Source of the DNA: Candidatus Izemoplasmatales bacterium
Lineage (GTDB): Bacteria; Bacillota_I; Bacilli_A; Izemoplasmatales; Hujiaoplasmataceae
NCBI GenBank assembly: GCA_028694875.1
Contig: JAQVKB010000097.1
Location: 1 to 5,249 of the forward strand
DNA length: 5,249 bases
Direction: 5' to 3'
Shown one piece after another: positions 1 through 4,682 of the stretch. The translations under genes were made by a program, and so were the position numbers. Positions within the stretch are counted from its first letter, which is position 1; each line of letters opens with the position of its first letter. The notes beneath the pieces are model-generated. The model was given only the letters and a program-made list of their open reading frames with translations, was not told the origin of the DNA and did no database searches.

Positions 1-290
1 ACTCCACCGTTTATGACTTGTCGGATGCGGATTTGGAACAAACTTATGGCATTACCGTTCCAGAACTTCCCGCCAGTGTCACGGCCGCGTTGGATGTCTA
101 CTTTAGCACCTTGCTTCAAGATGTGTACGTACTTGGAACGGTCAACATCGTGATGACGGATCATCTCCAAGACGGAAACTTCCTCGACAGCGGTTATTCC
201 GATTTCACGGATGCCGAGTTGCATCAAATGTTGACGGATGTTCATGACGTGTATTATGCGGCGTTGTTTGACTCCTACACACAAAACTAA
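1..290 (+). CDS. Hypothetical acidic protein, C-terminal fragment
   Basis: The reading frame is open from the first complete codon (position 3) to TAA at 288-290, giving 95 visible residues, so this is the 3' end of a longer gene that starts outside the window. The in-frame TTG at 18 has no ribosome binding site and is not a credible start. The fragment contains no Lys and no Arg, against 13 Asp, 3 Glu, 3 His and 8 Tyr. It looks mostly helical with repeated Asp-Val-Tyr patterns (DVYF, DVYV, DVYY) and shows no membrane segment. I do not recognise the family. Such acidity could suit a secreted, surface or metal-binding domain, but that is speculation. The stop lies 14 bases before the left arm of a probable terminator that is now split by an insertion sequence. 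Confidence 0.7.
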   Translation, partial: STVYDLSDADLEQTYGITVPELPASVTAALDVYFSTLLQDVYVLGTVNIVMTDHLQDGNFLDSGYSDFTDAELHQMLTDVHDVYYAALFDSYTQN

Positions 291-303
291 ACTCCATTGA
301 ATC

Positions 304-319
304 AAAAAAGAGACCTTCG
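304..319. terminator. Left half of a split bidirectional terminator
   Basis: Bases 305-316 pair with 1769-1780 on the far side of the insertion sequence: five A-T pairs, G310-C1775, one A-G mismatch (311/1774), then G312-C1773 through T316-A1769. A TCG occurs next to each arm (317-319 and 1766-1768). Collapsing these to one copy gives a stem of 11 pairs and one mismatch with a TCG loop, flanked by an A-run and a T-run, the form of a two-way intrinsic terminator. It would have served the convergent genes ending at 290 (+) and 1789 (-). The pairing is seen in the sequence; the former function is inferred. Confidence 0.6.
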
Positions 320-321
320 CA

Positions 322-358
322 GTGTAGTGATAAGATGTTAGTAGACACAAAAATAGCA
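322..358 (+). repeat. Left inverted repeat of the IS
   Basis: It matches the reverse complement of 1728-1764 at 28 of 37 positions without gaps. The inner blocks (337-347 and 350-358) are identical in the two ends and would be the likely transposase-binding core. The inner part also forms the 5' arm of a terminator hairpin (334-380). Confidence 0.85.
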
Positions 359-380
359 TTGTGTTTATTAACATCTTTTT
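334..380 (+). terminator. Inward-facing terminator in the IS left end
   Basis: Bases 334-350 pair with 359-375 along all 17 positions, around an 8-base loop (351-358), followed at once by TTTTT (376-380) and more T-rich sequence to about 410. Two of the pairs are G-U (341/368 and 344/365). They pair only in the + strand RNA and would be C-A mismatches in the opposite RNA, so the structure is built for + strand transcripts coming from the gene ending at 290. It would stop read-through into the transposase genes. Confidence 0.75.
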
Positions 381-438
381 CATTTGTCTTTTTTTAGCTT
401 TTTTGTTTTGTACTGAGGGGTTTCAATCCTGCCTGTAT

Positions 439-447
439 TGGTATTAT
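439..447 (+). promoter_or_regulatory. Candidate extended -10 promoter for the transposase genes
   Basis: TGG followed by TATTAT (442-447) is an extended -10 box. It lies downstream of the left-end terminator and about 47 bases before the orfA start. No convincing -35 box is seen 16-18 bases upstream, so this is a weak call. Confidence 0.35.
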
Positions 448-493
448 TATGGAGTTAGAAACTAATAACCTATCAACGAAGGAGGAAATAAAA

Positions 494-862
494 ATGGGAC
501 GGCCGAAAGGCGGAACGAATCGATATTGGAGCAAGGAAGCGAAATTTGAGTACGTCAAGATATTACTCTCGGGAGAGACGAGCTCAAGAGAGTTGGGAAG
601 AGTGAATGGAATCAACTCCGGTCAACTCACAACATGGGTCAAGAAGTATCAAGAAGGCGGAATAGAAGCCCTCGAGAACAAAAGGAAACCCGGGAACCCA
701 TTGACAAAGTATCAAGGTCGAAAAACGTTGACACCAATGGAAGAACTGGAATATGAAAACATGAAACTGAGGATTGAAAATCTCCGATTAAAAAAAGGGT
801 ACACCACCGAGGAGGTGATGACCCTAAAGAAAAAAAGACAATCCAGAAAGAATTCGAAATAA
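494..862 (+). CDS. IS3-family transposase OrfA (DNA-binding subunit)
   Basis: This 122-residue helix-turn-helix protein binds the IS ends and supplies the N-terminal part of the OrfAB transposase. I place the start at ATG 494 because AAGGAGG (479-485) sits 8 bases upstream. The in-frame ATG at 449 adds 15 residues that lie across that ribosome binding site. Residues from about 14 to 60 form the HTH region (SSRELGRVNGINSGQLTTWV), followed by a basic linker. A Glu/Leu-rich helix (about residues 82-100, MEELEYENMKLRIENLRLKK) has the heptad look of the leucine zipper by which IS3-family OrfA proteins dimerise. The frame ends in a Lys-rich tail at 862. Two runs of seven A near the 3' end (790-796 and 830-836) are candidate -1 frameshift sites leading into orfB. 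Confidence 0.88.
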   Translation: MGRPKGGTNRYWSKEAKFEYVKILLSGETSSRELGRVNGINSGQLTTWVKKYQEGGIEALENKRKPGNPLTKYQGRKTLTPMEELEYENMKLRIENLRLKKGYTTEEVMTLKKKRQSRKNSK

Positions 863-909
863 TCAAAGAACTATCAGACGAGTACAACAAAGAAACACTC
901 TGTGCATAC

Positions 910-1725
910 ATGCAAGTGTCAAAAAGTGGGTATTACAAATGGCTAAAACGAAAGGGAAATCTCAATCACTACGAAAGGAATCGCGAGGATTTGAGGATCT
1001 TAATCATGGAAGTTTACGATAAGCATAACATCTATGGATACCGAAACATAGCCAAGAACATCAGAAATCAAACCGGGTTGGTGTTTAGTGACTGGCTGTG
1101 TCATCAGTGCTGCAAAGACTTGAAAATCAAATCCAAAGCAAGAAAGAATTGGTTCAAGAAGCCAGGCGAAGAACATGAGATCTATCCGAATCTCTTGAAT
1201 GGGGACTTTACATCTTCAAGACCATTCGAGAAGGTGTGTACCGATACAACAACCTTTCATCATCATGGGAAAACCTATGACTGGAATATCTATCTAGATC
1301 TCTTCAACAATGAAATCGTAGCCTATGATTTAAGAAGTTCTAAATCAGGGAACGGCGTCACTAATCATTTCATGGCGCTGAATCGATTTCAGGAAGAAAA
1401 ACAAAAAAGAGGGTATAAAGACCAGGTAACGATTCTGCACTCGGACCAAGGATCAATATACACCTCTAGAGCATTCAATGCCCGATTACATTATAACATA
1501 AGAAGGTCCATGTCGAGAAGAGGTACTCCAACAGATAATCCTGTATTGGAATCCATCAATGGCTGGATCAAGAATGAGCTTACAATTGATTTCGACATGA
1601 AGAACACGAAGGATATTCATAAGCTGATCCGAGACTATGTCAAGTATTACAATCAGTCAAGATTGGCTTCTGCTCTGCAATATAAAAGCCCAATTCAGTA
1701 TCGTTCTGAACTGGGCTTAAACTAA
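910..1725 (+). CDS. IS3-family transposase OrfB (DDE integrase domain)
   Basis: This is the catalytic part of the transposase, with an rve-type integrase fold. Counting from ATG 910 (271 residues), the acidic triad is D112 (in CTDTTTF), D179 (LHSDQGS) and E214 (PVLESINGWIKNEL). D179 and E214 are 35 residues apart, the IS3-family DD(35)E spacing, and a Lys follows 7 residues after the Glu, as expected. The N-terminal SKSGYYKW and C-terminal YNQSRLASALQYKSPIQYR blocks are typical of IS150-type OrfB. ATG 910 has no ribosome binding site. The frame is open upstream to 778, and family-like residues (QKEFEIIKELSDEY) precede the ATG, so the protein is most likely made as a fusion of about 410 residues by -1 frameshifting from orfA. 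The last 13 codons also encode a hairpin used on the opposite strand. Confidence 0.9.
   Translation: MQVSKSGYYKWLKRKGNLNHYERNREDLRILIMEVYDKHNIYGYRNIAKNIRNQTGLVFSDWLCHQCCKDLKIKSKARKNWFKKPGEEHEIYPNLLNGDFTSSRPFEKVCTDTTTFHHHGKTYDWNIYLDLFNNEIVAYDLRSSKSGNGVTNHFMALNRFQEEKQKRGYKDQVTILHSDQGSIYTSRAFNARLHYNIRRSMSRRGTPTDNPVLESINGWIKNELTIDFDMKNTKDIHKLIRDYVKYYNQSRLASALQYKSPIQYRSELGLN
1677..1718 (-). terminator. Inward-facing terminator on the - strand, inside the orfB 3' end
   Basis: Bases 1706-1718 pair with 1686-1698 over 13 positions around a 7-base loop. Read on the - strand, the stem is followed by TTATATT, giving a run of four T with the stem end. The pair 1693/1711 is G-U in the - strand RNA but an A-C mismatch in the + strand RNA, and the + strand lacks a T-run after the stem, so it points inward against transcripts from the aminotransferase gene. 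It overlaps the codons for the conserved SPIQYRSELG end of OrfB. Confidence 0.6.
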
Positions 1726-1727
1726 AC

Positions 1728-1764
1728 TGCTATTTTACTGTCTACTAACTCTTTACTTATACAC
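1728..1764 (-). repeat. Right inverted repeat of the IS
   Basis: This is the partner of 322-358, with 28 of 37 positions identical after reverse complementing. It begins 3 bases after the orfB stop codon. The outer GTGTA and the 11-base core are conserved, while the stretch between them differs. Only the left copy has the downstream partner that makes a terminator hairpin. Confidence 0.85.
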
Positions 1765-1765
1765 G

Positions 1766-1780
1766 TCGAGGTCGCTTTTT
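1766..1780. terminator. Right half of a split bidirectional terminator
   Basis: Bases 1769-1780 (AGGTCG then CTTTTT) are complementary to 305-316, with one mismatch. The TCG at 1766-1768 repeats 317-319. The segment lies 8 bases beyond the stop codon of the - strand aminotransferase gene, where its terminator would be expected. With the IS in place the two arms are about 1.45 kb apart and unlikely to fold together in a transcript. Confidence 0.6.
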
Positions 1781-1788
1781 ACTATATT

Positions 1789-2979
1789 TTATTTGTTAGT
1801 GTACTGTTCTAGTGCAATCTTCAACAGATCCATCGAGCGACTCATTTGGGAAGCACCTAAGACGTACGCAATACGTACTTGTTTCTTGCCAAGTTCTTTG
1901 TTGACATAGAAATCTCGAACTGGAGCCAACATGATGGTTTCTTTTTCATAGGAAAAATCAGAAAGCAACCAAGCACAGAAATCTTCCGCATCCTCAACTG
2001 GTAAGGTAACGATGCAATAAAACGCGCCAGAAGGAATCCGGTACTCGACACCATCGATTTTGGCAAGGCCAGCCAAAACCGCATCGCGACGATCTTTGTA
2101 CTCATCACGAATCGAGAGAACATATTCTTCATCAAGGGCATAAAGTGCTGTGGCGCCGACTTGATCAATCGTTGAGACAGAAAGTCTCGCTTGTGCTAAT
2201 TTCAAGACTTCCTTCATCAGCACTTTGTTTTTGGATTGAATCGAGCCAATGCGTGCACCACAAGAGGAGAAACGTTTGGAAACACTTTCGATGATGACGG
2301 CACGATCAGCGACATCCTGAAATGTTCCTAAGGAAATCGAGACTTTCCCATCAAAGGTCATCTTGCGATACACTTCATCGCTAATGATCATCAAATCATA
2401 CTCTTTGGCGATATCACATAACAAACGAATTTCCGCTTCTGTATAGACAACACCCGTCGGATTACCAGGATTGGAATACAAAATCGCTTTGGTGTTTTTG
2501 TCGATCATTTTGACGATTTCTTCCTTGGCGGGAAGATGGAAATTTCCTTCTGCTTTGGTCGTAATCGGTTTGACGAACACGCCGACCTGATGCGTAAATC
2601 CGTTGTAATTGGTATAAAAAGGCTCCGGGACAAGAACGTTTTCTCCGACATCGCAAATGGCTTGAAGCGCGAAACTCAAAGCTTCGGATCCACCATTGGT
2701 AATAATGATGTCTTCTTCATCGAAAAAGATGTTCTCTCTTTCAAAATACGTTTTGATAGCGTGAATCAAATCGGGGTCGCCACCAGAGAGTTGATATTTT
2801 AAGACTTTTCCACCAAAATCACGAATGGCCTCAAAGAATTCTTTCGGCGTTGGAATATCCGGTTGACCAATGTTTAGATGGTACACATGGATGCCGCGTT
2901 TTTTCGCAGCGAGTGACAAAGGAATCAGTTTTCGAATGGGCGATGCTTGCATCGCTTGAACGCGTTTTGAAGGATTCAT
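1789..2979 (-). CDS. Class I/II PLP-dependent aminotransferase (aspartate aminotransferase-like)
   Basis: This cytosolic enzyme of 396 residues, the usual length for fold-type I aminotransferases, would move an amino group between an amino acid and a 2-oxo acid using pyridoxal phosphate. The family signatures are complete: NIGQPD (36-41), GGSEA (97-101, phosphate binding), SNPGNPTG with N173, D201 and Y204 in SDEVYRK, the Schiff-base lysine K235 in SVSKRFSSCGARIG, R243 binding the cofactor phosphate, and R369 (QVRIAY), which should bind the substrate carboxylate. ATG 2979 is supported by GAGGAGGT (2985-2992), 5 bases upstream. Aspartate-like specificity is a family default; aromatic amino acid or alanine use cannot be excluded. 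The gene is divergent from hutH and shares no operon with it. Its original terminator appears to have been split by the adjacent IS. Confidence 0.9.
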   Translation of the reverse strand: MNPSKRVQAMQASPIRKLIPLSLAAKKRGIHVYHLNIGQPDIPTPKEFFEAIRDFGGKVLKYQLSGGDPDLIHAIKTYFERENIFFDEEDIIITNGGSEALSFALQAICDVGENVLVPEPFYTNYNGFTHQVGVFVKPITTKAEGNFHLPAKEEIVKMIDKNTKAILYSNPGNPTGVVYTEAEIRLLCDIAKEYDLMIISDEVYRKMTFDGKVSISLGTFQDVADRAVIIESVSKRFSSCGARIGSIQSKNKVLMKEVLKLAQARLSVSTIDQVGATALYALDEEYVLSIRDEYKDRRDAVLAGLAKIDGVEYRIPSGAFYCIVTLPVEDAEDFCAWLLSDFSYEKETIMLAPVRDFYVNKELGKKQVRIAYVLGASQMSRSMDLLKIALEQYTNK

Positions 2980-2984
2980 GAAAT

Positions 2985-2992
2985 ACCTCCTC
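2985..2992 (-). promoter_or_regulatory. Ribosome binding site of the aminotransferase gene
   Basis: GAGGAGGT on the - strand, 5 bases before ATG 2979, fixes the start codon. Confidence 0.85.
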
Positions 2993-3002
2993 GGGTAGTT
3001 TC

Positions 3003-3031
3003 ATTGTAACACGAAACAAGCGCATTCGCAA
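3003..3031 (-). promoter_or_regulatory. Promoter of the aminotransferase gene
   Basis: On the - strand, TTGCGA (3026-3031) lies exactly 17 bases from TACAAT (3003-3008). TGT directly before the -10 box makes it an extended -10. Transcription would start near 2996, giving a leader of about 17 bases that just contains the ribosome binding site. Confidence 0.65.
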
Positions 3032-3087
3032 TCGAAATTTATGGGTCTTTTGATGGTTTCTCACTTCTTTGTTTTACTTTGATAAAG

Positions 3088-3109
3088 CGCTAAAAATAGC
3101 GGTTTTTTT
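3088..3109 (+). terminator. Short intrinsic terminator-like hairpin upstream of hutH
   Basis: CGCTA (3088-3092) pairs with TAGCG (3097-3101) around an AAAA loop and is followed by G and seven T (3103-3109). The T-run makes it directional for the + strand. It lies upstream of the proposed hutH -10 box (3145-3150), so it would either block stray + strand transcription or act as an attenuator for a promoter further upstream. The stem is only 5 pairs, so the strength is uncertain. Confidence 0.45.
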
Positions 3110-3126
3110 CGGTTTTCATCTATCTT

Positions 3127-3158
3127 TTTTCTACGGGGTTGTGATATGATGTAGAAAA
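3127..3158. repeat. Inverted repeat around the hutH -10 box: candidate operator
   Basis: TTTTCTAC (3127-3134) and GTAGAAAA (3151-3158) are perfect inverted 8-base arms separated by 16 bases that include the TATGAT box. The right arm overlaps the hutH ribosome binding site. As DNA it could bind a dimeric repressor, with arm centres 24 bp apart. As RNA, two further G-U pairs (3125/3160 and 3126/3159) would extend the stem to 10 and hide the AAAAGG. Confidence 0.45.
3142..3150 (+). promoter_or_regulatory. Candidate extended -10 promoter of hutH
   Basis: TGA followed by TATGAT (3145-3150) is an extended -10 box. No good -35 box lies 16-18 bases upstream. The predicted transcription start, near 3157, would leave a leader of only about 10 bases, so the ribosome binding site would lie at the very 5' end of the mRNA. 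Confidence 0.45.
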
Positions 3159-3167
3159 GGTATGGTG

Positions 3168-4682
3168 ATGACGATGATCGTGCTAGATGGAAGAAATTTA
3201 AACATCGAAAAATTAGTTCGAATTTCTCGCGGATGGGAAAAAGTAAAGGTCGCTCCAGAGAGCCTAGAGCAAATCCAAAATGCCCGTTCTCGAATCGAAG
3301 AAATCGTCGAAATAGGTGCGCCAGTCTATGGCATCAATACAGGTTTCGGGAAACTTGCAGACACGCCGATTGAAAACGGTGAAGTTTCGCAACTTCAGAA
3401 GAACTTGTTGATGAGCCATGCTTGTGGTGTTGGAAATCCTTACTCCGAAGATATCGTTCGCGGGATGATGGCGTTACGAATTAACGCACTCATCAAAGGG
3501 TACAGTGGTATTCGCATGGAAACCATCATGAAATTGATGGAATTACTCAACAAGCGTGTGACGCCTGTTGTGTTTGAACAAGGAAGCCTTGGTGCAAGCG
3601 GAGATCTCGCACCGCTCTCGCATATGAGTTTGCCTTTAATCGGCTTGGGAGAGGTTTATTACAAAGGCAAGCGCATGCCTGCCAAAGAAGGATTGAAACG
3701 AGCTGGTATTCTACCTTTAGATGGGCTTCGTGCGAAAGAAGGACTTTGCTTAATCAATGGAACTCAAGCGATGACCTCCGTAGGAGCGCATGTTCTTTAT
3801 GATGCGTGCAATCTTCATTATCAAGCCATTGGAGCGTATGCCATGACGATGGAAGCCTTGCGAGGCATTGTGGATGCGTTTGATGAACGCATCCATCGCT
3901 TGCGAGGACATAAAGGACAAATCGCCTATGCCATCTCGGCTTCGAAGATGCTAGAAAATAGTCAACTTGTGACGAGACAAAATGAATTGCGTGTTCAGGA
4001 CGCGTATTCCTTGCGTTGTGCTCCACAAGTTGGTGGAGCGATTGCAGATACGATAGGATTTGTCCGAAAAGTCGTCGAAACGGAAATGAATGCCGTGACG
4101 GACAACCCCCTTGTCTTTGAAGATGGCAGTGCCATCAGTGCTGGGAATTTCCACGGAGAACCTTTGGCGTTTGCGTTTGATTATTTAGGAATCGCACTTT
4201 CCGAACTTGCGAATATTTCCGAACGTCGAATCGAACGAATGGTCAACGCCAACTTATCGAATGGTCTTCCACCATTTTTGGTGGCCAAACCCGGACTCAA
4301 TTCAGGATTCATGATTGTCCAATATAGCGCCGCGTCGTTGGTGAGTGAAAACAAAGTTCTATCACATCCAGCAAGCGTGGACTCGATTCCGTCTTCGGCC
4401 AATCAAGAAGACCATGTTTCCATGGGATCGATTTCCGCAAGAAAAGCAAAAACAATTCTTGAAAACACACGAAGAGTGATTGCGATGGAGTATTTTGCTT
4501 CCGCACAGGCCATTGATTTTCGAGATGCGCGCAAAATGGCGCCGAAAACCAAACCCATGTATGATGTCATTCGTCAATCCGTTCCTTTTATCGAGAAGGA
4601 TGATACGATGTATGTACATATTCAACGCATTGAGAATCTCTTGATTTCTGGAGAACTATCCCCCAAGGAGGTGCTCAAGTGA
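3168..4682 (+). CDS. hutH: Histidine ammonia-lyase (histidase)
   Basis: It catalyses L-histidine to urocanate plus ammonia, the first step of histidine degradation, in the cytosol. I prefer ATG 3168 (504 residues) because AAAAGG (3155-3160) is then 7 bases upstream. ATG 3162 is only 1 base from it, and ATG 3174 is 13 bases away. With this numbering the Ala-Ser-Gly that cyclises into the MIO electrophile is residues 143-145 in GSLGASGDLAPLSHM, close to 142-144 of the Pseudomonas enzyme. Other family active-site segments are present: VYGINTGFG (Y54), SHACG (H84), LINGTQ (N197), QDAYSLRCAPQ (Y280, R283), GNFHGEP (330s) and SSANQEDHVSMG (E414). The length is normal for the family. The SH motif and the downstream urocanase support histidine rather than tyrosine or phenylalanine as substrate. 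The TGA stop overlaps the GTG start of hutU. Confidence 0.95.
   Translation: MTMIVLDGRNLNIEKLVRISRGWEKVKVAPESLEQIQNARSRIEEIVEIGAPVYGINTGFGKLADTPIENGEVSQLQKNLLMSHACGVGNPYSEDIVRGMMALRINALIKGYSGIRMETIMKLMELLNKRVTPVVFEQGSLGASGDLAPLSHMSLPLIGLGEVYYKGKRMPAKEGLKRAGILPLDGLRAKEGLCLINGTQAMTSVGAHVLYDACNLHYQAIGAYAMTMEALRGIVDAFDERIHRLRGHKGQIAYAISASKMLENSQLVTRQNELRVQDAYSLRCAPQVGGAIADTIGFVRKVVETEMNAVTDNPLVFEDGSAISAGNFHGEPLAFAFDYLGIALSELANISERRIERMVNANLSNGLPPFLVAKPGLNSGFMIVQYSAASLVSENKVLSHPASVDSIPSSANQEDHVSMGSISARKAKTILENTRRVIAMEYFASAQAIDFRDARKMAPKTKPMYDVIRQSVPFIEKDDTMYVHIQRIENLLISGELSPKEVLK
4665..4671 (+). promoter_or_regulatory. Ribosome binding site of hutU
   Basis: AAGGAGG inside the last codons of hutH, 7 bases before GTG 4679, decides the non-ATG start. 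Being within the hutH coding sequence, it suggests that hutU translation is coupled to hutH. Confidence 0.85.

Larger units (their letters stand above)
320..1765 (+). mobile_element. IS3-family (IS150-type) insertion sequence, about 1.45 kb
   Basis: This is a complete-looking element with two overlapping transposase frames (orfA, then orfB in the -1 frame) and imperfect inverted ends. Bases 322-358 match the reverse complement of 1728-1764 at 28 of 37 positions, including an unbroken 11-base core, GTTAGTAGACA, and an outer GTGTA. The TG...CA termini usual for the family would fall at 323 and 1763, but those give no target duplication. Boundaries 320 and 1765 leave a direct TCG on both sides (317-319 and 1766-1768), matching the 3-5 bp duplication known for IS3 elements. 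The outer edges are therefore certain only to a few bases. The frames carry no premature stop and the DDE residues are intact, so the element may be active. Confidence 0.85.

Noticed and set aside
18..290. Small complete gene starting at TTG 18
   Set aside because: The frame is open to the window edge and no ribosome binding site precedes the TTG, so it is the tail of a longer gene.
449..493. Longer orfA starting at ATG 449
   Set aside because: No ribosome binding site precedes 449, the added residues span the AAGGAGG that serves ATG 494, and the proposed -10 box overlaps this ATG.
323..1763. IS bounded exactly by TG...CA at 323 and 1763
   Set aside because: It fits the family termini but gives CAG and CGT as flanking triplets, with no target duplication. 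I kept 320-1765 because of the shared TCG, though the true edge is uncertain by 2-3 bases.
2536..2802. Open frame on the + strand inside the aminotransferase gene
   Set aside because: It is antisense to a clearly conserved coding sequence, has no ribosome binding site and no recognisable motif. The other overlapping frames on the opposite strand of hutH, hutU, the aminotransferase and the transposase genes are rejected for the same reason.
3111..3161. HutP-type antiterminator site in the hutH leader
   Set aside because: I see no regularly spaced NAG-triplet clusters of the Bacillus kind, and the terminator-like hairpin lies upstream of the likely promoter.
4680..4682. TGA read as tryptophan (Mycoplasma-type code), extending hutH
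   Set aside because: A well-placed ribosome binding site and a urocanase start overlap this TGA, and HutH ends at its normal family length here.
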